A stretch of DNA of 14,297 nt from Spirosoma sp. (GTDB taxonomy: Bacteria; Bacteroidota; Bacteroidia; Cytophagales; Spirosomataceae): contig JANXVQ010000665.1 of NCBI GenBank assembly GCA_025351545.1, positions 1-14,297 on the forward strand. Reading direction: 5' to 3'. Numbering within the stretch: position 1 is the stretch's first letter; each line of letters opens with the position of its first letter. Below, in pieces: positions 1-7,302 of the stretch. A program made the position numbers and the translations under genes. Under the pieces are notes generated by a model. The model searched no databases. It worked only from the letters and a program-made list of their open reading frames with translations, and was not told the origin of the DNA.

Positions 1-21
1 GCTGCCTAAAACCTAAACGAA

Positions 22-726
22 ATGGACGTAGAAATCTGGAGCGATGTGATGTGCCCCTTTTGCTACATCGGTAAGCGGAAGTTCGAGCACGCCCTCAATG
101 AGTTCGCGCATAAAGATCAGGTAAACGTGGTCTGGAAAAGCTTTCAGCTAAACCCGGATATGAAGACGGAACCGGGTAAAAATATCAACCAGTATTTGGC
201 TGACGTGAAGGGATGGAGTCTGGACGAAGCCAAAAGCATGAATGACCGCGTTACGGCGATGGCCAGCGAAGTTGGTTTATCGTATGATTTTGATAAAGCG
301 GTTGTGGCAAATTCATGGGATGCGCACCGGCTTATCCAACTGGCTAAAAACCACGGCCTGGGCGATGCCGCCGAAGAACGTTTGTTCCGGGCTTATTTCA
401 CCGAAGGCCGCGATACCTCCGATCACGCTACGTTACTCGAATTGGGAACCGAAATTGGTCTGATGGCTGCGGAAGTCGAGCAAATGCTTGACAGCAATCA
501 GTTTGCCGAAGCCGTTAGCCAGGATGTTTATGAAGCCCGGCAAGTGGGTGTTCGGGGTGTACCGTTCTTTGTGATAAATCGCCGGTACGCTATTTCGGGC
601 GCTCAACAACCCGAAACATTCTTAGGCGCCCTCGATACGGCCTGGTCGGAGTGGGAAAAAGCAAAACCTGCCATTAACCAGTTGCCTGCCGATGGTCCTG
701 CCTGCACACCGGGCGAAATCTGTTAA
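22..726 (+). CDS. DsbA-family oxidoreductase, FrnE-like
   Basis: A 234-residue thioredoxin-fold protein of the DsbA/FrnE (2-hydroxychromene-2-carboxylate isomerase-like) group, close to the family's usual length. It begins MDVEIWSDVMCPFC, placing the redox motif C11-P-F-C14 immediately after the first beta strand, as in FrnE proteins. The helical insertion follows (about residues 60-150), then the cis-proline loop GVRGVPFF (Pro181), which packs against the CXXC. There is no signal peptide, so it should act in the cytoplasm as a thiol-disulfide oxidoreductase; its substrate cannot be read from sequence. The C-terminus carries an additional pair, C228-X5-C234, the last codon being Cys. The start is the first ATG, preceded by an A-rich leader without a Shine-Dalgarno sequence. 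The next gene, also redox-related, lies 164 bases downstream on the same strand. Family assignment is secure; physiological role is not. Confidence 0.93.
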   Translation: MDVEIWSDVMCPFCYIGKRKFEHALNEFAHKDQVNVVWKSFQLNPDMKTEPGKNINQYLADVKGWSLDEAKSMNDRVTAMASEVGLSYDFDKAVVANSWDAHRLIQLAKNHGLGDAAEERLFRAYFTEGRDTSDHATLLELGTEIGLMAAEVEQMLDSNQFAEAVSQDVYEARQVGVRGVPFFVINRRYAISGAQQPETFLGALDTAWSEWEKAKPAINQLPADGPACTPGEIC

Positions 727-890
727 AAACTATAGAACGCTGATTTTTAAGATTAATGTGATTTACTCTGTAAACGTTTGTCCTGCAATAGCTTTATAGA
801 CAAGGCATTATTTGTTAAATCGCAAAGCATCATAACCGCATCGGCGGCCCGGCATCATAAAAATCTGCGTTCCATCATAACGAATTGACT

Positions 891-1523
891 ATGGAATTAC
901 TTGAAGCAATGAACTGGCGGTACGCTGCCAAAAAGATGAACGGTCAGAAAGTACCAGCCGAGAAACTGGATATTATTCTGGAAGCAATTCGCTTATCAGC
1001 TTCGTCGGTGGGTTTGCAGCCATACACCGTGATTGTGATCGACAATCACGAACTGAAAGGAAAAATCCACGAGTTAGCCTGCCCGCAACCGCCAATCGTG
1101 GAAGGCTCGCATCTGCTGGTTTTCGCATCCTGGACGAACGTGGAAGCGGCACAGATTGATACATACATGCAGTTGATTGCCGACACCCGTGGTGTCTCGA
1201 TTGAGTCGCTGGCTCCATTTTTTGATTCGATCAAAGGAGGTATTTTGAGCAAAACACCCGAAGATCTAGCTATATGGGCATCCCGTCAGGCGTATATAGC
1301 CTTAGGCTCAGGCCTGATTGCCGCAGCAACCGAACACGTTGACGCCACACCGATGGAAGGTTTCAATGCCACCGCTCTCGACGAAATTCTGGATTTGCCC
1401 GCCAAAGGCTTACGCAGTGTGGCGTTACTGGCACTCGGTTATCGGGATGCCGAAAAGGACTTTTTATCAAAAGCGCCTAAAGTACGACGTTCCAGAAAAG
1501 ATTTGTTTATCGAGTTGGCGTAG
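891..1523 (+). CDS. NAD(P)H-dependent nitroreductase family flavoprotein (NfsB-like)
   Basis: A 210-residue FMN-binding nitroreductase-family protein, expected to reduce nitro compounds, quinones or flavins with NAD(P)H as a cytoplasmic homodimer. Motifs visible in order: the N-terminal FMN-phosphate segment NWRYAAKKMNG (Arg10, Lys14, Lys15), the SSVGLQP loop (residues 38-44), PMEGF (154-158) which contacts the flavin in NfsB-type enzymes, the GYR segment (183-185), and a basic C-terminal stretch KVRRSRKD (197-204). Length and layout fit NfsB/DrgA-type enzymes. ATG at 891 is preferred; an in-frame TTG two codons upstream (885) would add only two residues. A strong intrinsic terminator follows at 1547-1586. 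The physiological substrate is unknown; the name reflects family only. Confidence 0.92.
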   Translation: MELLEAMNWRYAAKKMNGQKVPAEKLDIILEAIRLSASSVGLQPYTVIVIDNHELKGKIHELACPQPPIVEGSHLLVFASWTNVEAAQIDTYMQLIADTRGVSIESLAPFFDSIKGGILSKTPEDLAIWASRQAYIALGSGLIAAATEHVDATPMEGFNATALDEILDLPAKGLRSVALLALGYRDAEKDFLSKAPKVRRSRKDLFIELA

Positions 1524-1546
1524 TATAGTCTCGCTTATTTACCCGC

Positions 1547-1586
1547 ATAAAGTCCTCTACCAATTTGGCAGAGGACTTTATTTTTT
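1547..1586 (+). terminator. Rho-independent terminator after the nitroreductase gene
   Basis: A perfect 12-bp stem (ATAAAGTCCTCT at 1547-1558 pairing with AGAGGACTTTAT at 1570-1581) extends inward, past one mismatch, by two more G-C pairs around an AATTT loop. It runs directly into a six-T tract (1581-1586). It lies 24 bases after the nitroreductase stop codon and separates that gene from the regulator remnant downstream. The A-rich left flank could also give some termination of transcripts coming from the right. Confidence 0.9.
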
Positions 1587-1755
1587 CAGATCAGGCAACC
1601 CGTAAAATTGACTTGATCTGCCGATATAGCATCTGGGGGCATACTATTACTACCAAACTTTACACGTCTCGTTTTTTGGTTGAGTAGAACCCGGAATCAG
1701 GTTACCTTTTGATAAGTACAATTAACCCGGTGTCGCGTAACATCAAATTTAAGCA

Positions 1756-2256
1756 ATGGTGCTCTCAGGCAATGAAGAATACCCCGTAACCATTAAAGAT
1801 ATTGCGCGCGCACTGAACATATCCATTTCGGCGGTTTACAGGGCATTTCGGGGACTGCCCGAGATTCACCCGGACACTCGAAATGCGGTGATCAAGCTGG
1901 CCGAAAAACTGGATTATCAACCCAACCAATTAGATAAGAATCTGGCAAAAAGCCGCACCAAACCCCTCGGTGTCATTGTGCCTTACTTTTTCCCGGCTAT
2001 GCTCAACAGCATTGAAAAGGCAGTCTTGCAAGCAGGTTGTAGTGTGCTGGTTTGCCAAACAAACGAGTCGTATCTACGCGAAATTACCAATATTCAGAAT
2101 TTGTTACGCAGTCAGATAGAGGGATTTATCAGTTCATTATTGCGCGACGACAGTCCGGCTCCGAAAGAAACTAAAGCAATAAACACACAACTCATTATCC
2201 GGGCCTCATCGCTTCGACCGGTTGGGGTCGTTGCATGTCGGTGCAGTCGTTGGTAA
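1756..2256 (+). pseudogene. Truncated LacI-family transcriptional regulator
   Basis: The 166-residue reading frame is about half the usual ~340 residues of a LacI/GalR regulator. Residues 11-30 form the LacI helix-turn-helix (VTIKDIARALNISISAVYRA). The recognition-helix flank and hinge follow (DTRNAVIKLAEKLDYQPNQL), then the first strand of the periplasmic-binding-protein-like sensor domain (KPLGVIVPYFFP) and its first lobe up to about QIEGFISSLL (near residue 127). Beyond that the frame loses family character and ends in a basic, Cys-rich tail. No continuation of the sensor domain is recognisable in the other two forward frames before the next gene, so this looks like a large internal or 3' deletion, not a simple frameshift. 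The dimerisation and ligand pocket are largely missing, so function is doubtful. It probably once controlled the adjacent GH127-like gene, whose start is 59 bases downstream. Confidence 0.75.
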
Positions 2257-2315
2257 ATCATTCAATTGTGTGGGATTCACACGTAGCAAGAACATAATCC
2301 GCCGATAAAACGACC

Positions 2316-4358
2316 ATGAAAAACATTCTTTTTGCCCTCGTCCTGGGAACGGTTTTAACAAGTGCCATAGTCTCTAGCGCACAAAAGCCAGCTTCTGCCA
2401 ACAGCAGGACCGCACTGGCTCTCCAGAAATATAGTGAGTTACCACTCGGCGCAGTAAGAGCAAACGGCTGGCTACATCACCAACTGGAAATCATGCGCGA
2501 CGGCGCGACGGGCCATTTAGACGAGTATTATCCAAAAATAAAAGACGACAACGGCTGGCTCGGCGGCAAAGGCGATGGCTGGGAGGAAACGCCTTATTGG
2601 CTCGATGGTGCCGTGCCTCTCGCCTATTTATTAGACGATAAAACCCTGAAAGACAAAGTACTTAAATACGTCAACTGGAGTCTTGAGCACCAGCGGTCAA
2701 ACGGTTTTTTTGGCCCTTACACGAAAGCCGAACTAGCTAATAGCGGCAAAATGAGCTCCTGCGCCGATGGCGAAGACTGGTGGCCGCGCATGGTTATGCT
2801 CAAAGTTATGCAGCAATATTATACGGCAACGAATGATTCCCGCGTGATTCCGTTCATGACCAGGTACTTTAAATACCAGCATGAGAGCCTCAAAACCTGC
2901 CCGCTTGGTAAGTGGTCAGAATGGTCAGAATCAAGAGGTGGTGATAATATTATGGCCGTATATTGGCTTTACAATCGCACTGGTGAAAAATTTCTGCTCG
3001 ATCTGGCCGACACACTGTACAAACAAACGACCAATTGGACCGACCTGCTTGGCGGGCGCAATTGGGCAATCGGTGCTGCCGTAAACCAGACCGGCCACAA
3101 GTGGATGAATCGCCACGCCGTTAACGTTGGGATGGGCTTGAAACTACCCGCCGAATATTACCGGGGCAAAAAAGAAGTTAAGTATCTAACTGCCGTAAAA
3201 ACTGGCTTCAATGACCTGATGACCCTGCACGGATTACCGCACGGCATGTTTTCGGGCGATGAAGATCTCCACGGCAACGAACCTACGCAGGGTGTTGAAC
3301 TCTGCGCTATTGTCGAAACGATGTTTTCGCTCGAAGAAATTATCGGCATCACCGGTGACCCGGCCTACATGGATGCACTCGAACGTATGACATTCAATGC
3401 GTTACCAACGCAAACCACCGACGATTACAGGTCGCGGCAATACTTCCAGATTGCCAATCAGGTACAAGTATCCAGGGGTGTTTTCGACTTTTCGCTCCCC
3501 TTCGACCGGGGCATGAATAATGTTTTTGGTCCGTATGCGGGCTACACCTGCTGCACCGCCAATATGCACCAGGGCTGGACCAAGTTTACGTCTCATTTAT
3601 GGTATGGCATCGGTACGACCAAAGGTCTTGCCGCGCTGGAATATGCCCCGAACACCGTAAAGGCAAAAGTCGCCGGTGGCACCGAAGTAACCATTCAGGA
3701 GGTAACGAATTACCCGTTTGAGGATCAGATCAATTTTACGATTAGCCTGCCCAAACCCACTACGTTCCCGTTCGACCTTCGGATTCCGGGCTGGTGTACC
3801 GAAGCGACGATTCTGCTCAACGGTCAAAAATTACGGTCTGATAAAGGCGGGCAGGTCATCAGCCTGACGCGGACCTGGAAAAACGGCGACAAGCTAACGC
3901 TTCAACTGCCAATGACCGTTAAGACCAGCAACTGGGCCAAAAACTCACGAACAATTGAGCGCGGACCTTTGGTATATGCGTTAAAAGTGGAGTCGGATGT
4001 GATCAAAAAGGAAATCAAAGAAGAGGGAACATACTACGAGTATCAACCCAAAACGGGCACTCGATGGAATTACGGTTTGCCCAAAGCGGTGATTGACGAT
4101 CCAATGAAGAACACCACTGTAACGACAAAATCCTTCCCAGCCAATTTCGTCTGGAACGAGACCAATGCGCCCATCGAAATAACAACGACCGGTCGGCAAA
4201 TACCGAACTGGAAATTGGTGGAGGGCGTTGCCCGTCAGCCCGTTACAGCTCGTGATGGGATTTACAAAGGCGACGTAGATGACAAACCCGAAACCATAAC
4301 ACTTATTCCGTATGGTTGCACCAAATTGCGGGTTGTGGCATTTCCGGTAGTGAAATAA
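2316..4358 (+). CDS. Secreted GH127-type beta-L-arabinofuranosidase family protein (DUF1680)
   Basis: A 680-residue exported glycoside hydrolase of the DUF1680/GH127-like superfamily. A type I signal peptide is clear: MKNILFALVLG plus a hydrophobic core, with probable cleavage after Ala22. The (alpha/alpha)6 barrel begins with the family's LPLGAVRANGWLHHQLE and GHLDEYYP segments and includes ETPYWLDGAVPLAYLLDD. In the characterised enzyme HypBA1 of Bifidobacterium longum the zinc ligands are Glu338, Cys340, Cys417 and Cys418, the latter pair including the nucleophile. Here the equivalents are Glu328-Leu-Cys330 (GVELCAIVE) and Cys412-Cys413 (YTCCTANMHQGW), with similar spacing, so the metal/nucleophile site appears intact. 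A C-terminal beta-sandwich follows from about residue 440. It should act in the periplasm or outside the cell on beta-L-arabinofuranosides or related sugars; exact GH subfamily (127, 146 or another) cannot be fixed from sequence alone. It lies behind a broken LacI regulator and converges with an AraC gene 15 bases away. Confidence 0.85.
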   Translation: MKNILFALVLGTVLTSAIVSSAQKPASANSRTALALQKYSELPLGAVRANGWLHHQLEIMRDGATGHLDEYYPKIKDDNGWLGGKGDGWEETPYWLDGAVPLAYLLDDKTLKDKVLKYVNWSLEHQRSNGFFGPYTKAELANSGKMSSCADGEDWWPRMVMLKVMQQYYTATNDSRVIPFMTRYFKYQHESLKTCPLGKWSEWSESRGGDNIMAVYWLYNRTGEKFLLDLADTLYKQTTNWTDLLGGRNWAIGAAVNQTGHKWMNRHAVNVGMGLKLPAEYYRGKKEVKYLTAVKTGFNDLMTLHGLPHGMFSGDEDLHGNEPTQGVELCAIVETMFSLEEIIGITGDPAYMDALERMTFNALPTQTTDDYRSRQYFQIANQVQVSRGVFDFSLPFDRGMNNVFGPYAGYTCCTANMHQGWTKFTSHLWYGIGTTKGLAALEYAPNTVKAKVAGGTEVTIQEVTNYPFEDQINFTISLPKPTTFPFDLRIPGWCTEATILLNGQKLRSDKGGQVISLTRTWKNGDKLTLQLPMTVKTSNWAKNSRTIERGPLVYALKVESDVIKKEIKEEGTYYEYQPKTGTRWNYGLPKAVIDDPMKNTTVTTKSFPANFVWNETNAPIEITTTGRQIPNWKLVEGVARQPVTARDGIYKGDVDDKPETITLIPYGCTKLRVVAFPVVK

Positions 4359-4373
4359 GTCTCTCAAATTGAC

Positions 4374-5249
4374 CTACATACGATAACTCTGGATATATTC
4401 ACTGGGTGACATCCCAACAACTTCTTTGAACTGGCGATTGAAATTTGACAGATTAGTATAGCCACAACTAAACGCAATCTGGCTGATGTTATCCTGTGAT
4501 TCGCGCAAACAGCGGCAAGCATTCTCAACACGAACTTCGTTGAGTAACTGAGAAAATGTTTTGCGGGTATGTTGCCGAAAAAATCGACAGAAAGCACCGG
4601 GCGTTAAGCTGGCTACACTGGCTATATCCTCCAGCGACATTGGCGAAGCATATTCTTGAAGGATAAACGAAAAAACCTGCTCCAGCCGACGTTGATCATC
4701 CGGGCGTTGAGGCCGGGCATAGGCCGTGGCCGACAGGACTTCCCGATTGGGGTTTGTTGTCAGATTATCCAGCAGCCGCAACAGACTCAGCAACTGGTCA
4801 AACGGCCGCTGCTGAGGCAGGTTTTCCAATTGTTCTGTAAGCAAATTACTCTTGCCACAGCGCAACCGGACTCCGTGTTGCGCTTCCTGCAAAAGAAAAG
4901 CAAGGTGCTTCGTTTCGGGTAGGCCCAGAATTGTCGCTTCCAGGATTTCCGGCCTGAACAGGACTGACACCGAAGTAGCCCGCTGAGTAGAATCTGGTTG
5001 ATAATAGCCCGGATCACTGCGCAAAACGTGTGGCACGTTAGCCCCTAACAGTAAAATATCACACCGACCAAAGCGATCAATTTTATCGCCCACAATCAGC
5101 GTACCTTCACCTTGTTTAATCAGCGTCAACTGTACTTCCGGATGGAAATGCAGTTGACCGTAAAAGTGAGGTGCGTTGTCTTGCTCAATTCGAAACGAGC
5201 GGTCATCGACGGTGGGCACCCGAAAGAGCAATGGCTTCATCGATACCAA
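4374..5249 (-). CDS. AraC-family regulator, probable regulator of the hydroxyproline operon
   Basis: A 291-residue AraC/XylS-type regulator. The N-terminal half is a cupin-like sensor (HFYGQLHFHPEVQLTLI around residues 28-44, with His34 and His36, followed by GEGTLIVGD). The C-terminal ~100 residues hold two helix-turn-helix motifs: LEDIASVASLTPGAFCRFFR (about 206-225) and ISQIAFSCGYTNLSNFNRQF (about 255-274), ending in the characteristic GMSPSEYIQSYR. The coding start could be the ATG at 5249 or the in-frame ATG three codons later (5240). The gene is divergent from the hydroxyproline-catabolic operon starting at 5380, sharing a 130-base intergenic region with a repeat suited to an AraC protein. 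It likely senses a pathway compound and activates that operon. It could also influence the convergent glycosidase gene, but nothing in the sequence shows that. Confidence 0.9.
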   Translation of the reverse strand: MVSMKPLLFRVPTVDDRSFRIEQDNAPHFYGQLHFHPEVQLTLIKQGEGTLIVGDKIDRFGRCDILLLGANVPHVLRSDPGYYQPDSTQRATSVSVLFRPEILEATILGLPETKHLAFLLQEAQHGVRLRCGKSNLLTEQLENLPQQRPFDQLLSLLRLLDNLTTNPNREVLSATAYARPQRPDDQRRLEQVFSFILQEYASPMSLEDIASVASLTPGAFCRFFRQHTRKTFSQLLNEVRVENACRCLRESQDNISQIAFSCGYTNLSNFNRQFKEVVGMSPSEYIQSYRM

Positions 5250-5276
5250 TTTGACTAATTATCTGACATAAATAGC

Positions 5277-5284
5277 CAAATTTA
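5277..5284 (-). promoter_or_regulatory. Candidate Bacteroidota -7 box for the AraC gene
   Basis: On the minus strand the sequence reads TAAATTTG, an exact match to the Bacteroidota -7 consensus TAnnTTTG. It lies 27 bases before the ATG at 5249, so the leader would be about 20 bases. A convincing -33 TTTG partner at the expected distance is not visible, so the call rests on the -7 match and position only. Confidence 0.35.
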
Positions 5285-5321
5285 GTTAAATGAGTATTAG
5301 TATCCATTCATTATAGGCAAC

Positions 5322-5347
5322 GAACTTCCTGGACTATTCAGGAACTT
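5322..5347. promoter_or_regulatory. Candidate AraC-type operator between the divergent genes
   Basis: The hexamer GAACTT occurs twice in direct orientation, at 5322-5327 and 5342-5347, with a start-to-start distance of 20 bases. That is about two helical turns and close to the ~21-base spacing typical of AraC-family half-sites. Embedded between them is a perfect inverted repeat TTCCTG-N7-CAGGAA (5326-5344). The element sits 33 bases before the operon's first ATG and between the two divergent genes, where an activator site would be expected. Binding is inferred from geometry only. Confidence 0.4.
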
Positions 5348-5379
5348 TGATTCACTAATTTTAAAAAGACATAACGCCA

Positions 5380-6294
5380 ATGAATATTTCCGTACAGTGG
5401 GAAGGTGTTTATCCCGCACTCCTGACTCCGTTTACGGCCGGTGATCAACTGGATCTGCCGCTTTTTGAAAAAAACCTGCACGCTCAACTCGACGCTGGCA
5501 TTCACGGATTTATCATTGGCGGCTCATTGGGCGAAGCCAGCACGCTGCTGAACGAAGAAAAAATCGCTCTGCTGGAGTCGGCATTAGGCATTTGTCAGGG
5601 TCAGGTGCCGGTGCTGGTCAACATTGCCGAGCAAGGCACTAAGCAGGCTATCGCCCGTGCTCGAGAAGCCGAAGCCAACGGTGCCGACGGTCTGATGCTA
5701 CTGCCGCCCATGCGCTACCCCGCCGACGCCCGCGAAACGGTTGCGTTCTTTACATCGGTAGCGCAGGAAACGTCATTACCGATCATGATTTATAACAACC
5801 CGGTCGATTATAAAATCATGACCACCGTGGCCATGTTTGAGGAATTGGCTAAGTTCCCCAACATTCAGGCCGTAAAAGAATCGACCCGCGACCTGACCAA
5901 TATTACCCGGATGCGCAATGCGTTTGGCAACCGGTTTAATCTGATGGGTGGCGTTGATACGCTGGCGCTGGAAGCATTGCTGTTAGGTTGTGATGGCTGG
6001 GTCGGTGGTTTAGTGGATGCGTTCCCGCAGGAAACAATCGCCATTTATGACTTGGCTAAAGCTGGTCAGATTGCCGAAGCACTGGAAATATACCGGTGGT
6101 TTATGCCCTTGCTCGAACTGGACATCCATCCAAAACTGGTGCAATATATCAAGATGGCGGCAACGGCAACGGGCATTGGTTCTGAGCATGTTCGGGCACC
6201 ACGGTTGCCTTTGATTGGCGCTGAACGCGAACAGGTTCAGCAAGTTATAAAAATGGCGCTGGCTAATCGTCCGGTCTTAAGCCCGACTCAGTAA
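5380..6294 (+). CDS. DapA-family aldolase/deaminase, likely 1-pyrroline-4-hydroxy-2-carboxylate deaminase
   Basis: A 304-residue class I (Schiff-base) member of the DapA/N-acetylneuraminate lyase superfamily. Visible active-site elements are the carboxylate-binding loop GGSLGE (47-52), the catalytic tyrosine in IMIYNNP (Tyr138) and the Schiff-base lysine in QAVKEST (Lys166). These match Tyr133 and Lys161 of E. coli DapA. A second glycine-rich loop GGVDTL follows. The superfamily includes dihydrodipicolinate synthase and sugar-acid aldolases, so the specific reaction is taken from context. Followed after 3 bases by a hydroxyproline epimerase and then by a D-amino-acid dehydrogenase, it most likely converts delta1-pyrroline-4-hydroxy-2-carboxylate to alpha-ketoglutarate semialdehyde and ammonia in the cytoplasm. 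It is the first gene of the operon, under probable control of the divergent AraC protein. Confidence 0.88.
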   Translation: MNISVQWEGVYPALLTPFTAGDQLDLPLFEKNLHAQLDAGIHGFIIGGSLGEASTLLNEEKIALLESALGICQGQVPVLVNIAEQGTKQAIARAREAEANGADGLMLLPPMRYPADARETVAFFTSVAQETSLPIMIYNNPVDYKIMTTVAMFEELAKFPNIQAVKESTRDLTNITRMRNAFGNRFNLMGGVDTLALEALLLGCDGWVGGLVDAFPQETIAIYDLAKAGQIAEALEIYRWFMPLLELDIHPKLVQYIKMAATATGIGSEHVRAPRLPLIGAEREQVQQVIKMALANRPVLSPTQ

Positions 6295-6297
6295 CTT

Positions 6298-7302
6298 ATG
6301 GCTGAATTTCATTTTTTCTGTATCGATGCACACACGTGCGGCAATCCGGTTCGGGTGGTTACGGGCGGCAGCATCCCGTTTTTGCAAGGGGAAACCATGA
6401 GCGAGAAACGGCAGCATTTTCTGCGTGACTACGACTGGATTCGGAAAGGACTGATGTTTGAACCACGCGGGCACGACATGATGTCGGGCAGTATTCTGTA
6501 TCCGCCCATCGACCCGGCGAATGACGCTGGCGTACTATTCATCGAAACGTCCGGCTGTTTGCCCATGTGCGGGCATGGCACCATTGGCACGGTTACGGTC
6601 GCTATCGAGCAAAACCTGATTCGACCCAAAACGCCCGGCGTATTGAATCTGGAAGTTCCCGCCGGGCTGGTGCGGGCTGAGTATCAGCAGGAAGGCAGGA
6701 AAGTAACATCGGTAAAAATTACGAACATCAAATCGTATCTGGCTGCCGAGAAGTTGACGGTGGAATGTCCTGACCTGGGCTTGCTGACGGTAGATGTAGC
6801 GTATGGTGGAAATTTCTACGCCATCGTAGATCCCCAACCGAACTTCGCCGGTCTGGAACTCTATAAAGCGGAGCAGCTTATTGCCTGGGCGCGGGTGATG
6901 CGGCAACGCATGAACGAACAGTATACGTTTGTTCACCCCGAAAACCCGACGATCAACGGGCTAAGTCATATTCTCTGGACAGGTAAACCCATTCAGGAAA
7001 CTTCCACGGCGCGCAACGCAGTTTTTTACGGCGACAAAGCCATCGATCGTTCGCCTTGCGGCACCGGCACATCAGCAAGAATGGCACAATGGTACGCGCA
7101 GGGTCGCCTGAAACCGGGCGAAACGTTTGTGCATGAGAGTATTATCGGGTCGATTTTCAATGGTCGTATCGAAGAAGAAGCGCAGTTAGCCAATCATCCG
7201 GCCATCGTGCCAAGTGTTGAAGGCTGGGCCAGAATTTATGGATATAATCACTTAATTCTGGACGAAGACGATCCATATGTTTATGGATTTCAGGTAATAT
7301 GA
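6298..7302 (+). CDS. 4-hydroxyproline 2-epimerase (proline racemase family)
   Basis: A 334-residue member of the proline racemase superfamily, of the usual length. Both catalytic cysteines are present: Cys91 in LPMCGHGTIG and Cys254 in DRSPCGTGTSARMA. A Cys/Cys pair marks racemases and epimerases, whereas trans-3-hydroxyproline dehydratases carry Thr or Ser at one position. It should convert trans-4-hydroxy-L-proline to cis-4-hydroxy-D-proline by two-base proton transfer without cofactor, in the cytoplasm. Proline racemase activity is the main alternative; the neighbouring D-amino-acid dehydrogenase and DapA-type deaminase favour hydroxyproline. The gene starts 3 bases after the preceding stop and its TGA overlaps the next gene's ATG, indicating translational coupling within one transcript. 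Confidence 0.92.
   Translation: MAEFHFFCIDAHTCGNPVRVVTGGSIPFLQGETMSEKRQHFLRDYDWIRKGLMFEPRGHDMMSGSILYPPIDPANDAGVLFIETSGCLPMCGHGTIGTVTVAIEQNLIRPKTPGVLNLEVPAGLVRAEYQQEGRKVTSVKITNIKSYLAAEKLTVECPDLGLLTVDVAYGGNFYAIVDPQPNFAGLELYKAEQLIAWARVMRQRMNEQYTFVHPENPTINGLSHILWTGKPIQETSTARNAVFYGDKAIDRSPCGTGTSARMAQWYAQGRLKPGETFVHESIIGSIFNGRIEEEAQLANHPAIVPSVEGWARIYGYNHLILDEDDPYVYGFQVI

Noticed and set aside
885..890. In-frame TTG as an earlier start for the nitroreductase
   Set aside because: It adds only Met-Thr before a normal ATG at 891, where family N-termini begin; no supporting ribosome-binding sequence is seen.
2268..2282. GTGTG-N5-CACAC inverted repeat upstream of the glycosidase gene as a LacI operator
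   Set aside because: The five-base arms are too short to distinguish from chance, and LacI operators usually have a central CG palindrome that is not present.
3981..4367. 128-codon open frame antisense to the 3' end of the GH127-like gene
   Set aside because: It lies within a well-supported coding region on the other strand and has no recognisable motif.
5259..5269. TTATCTGACAT shared with 9930-9940
   Set aside because: An 11-base match between two sites is expected many times by chance in 14 kb.
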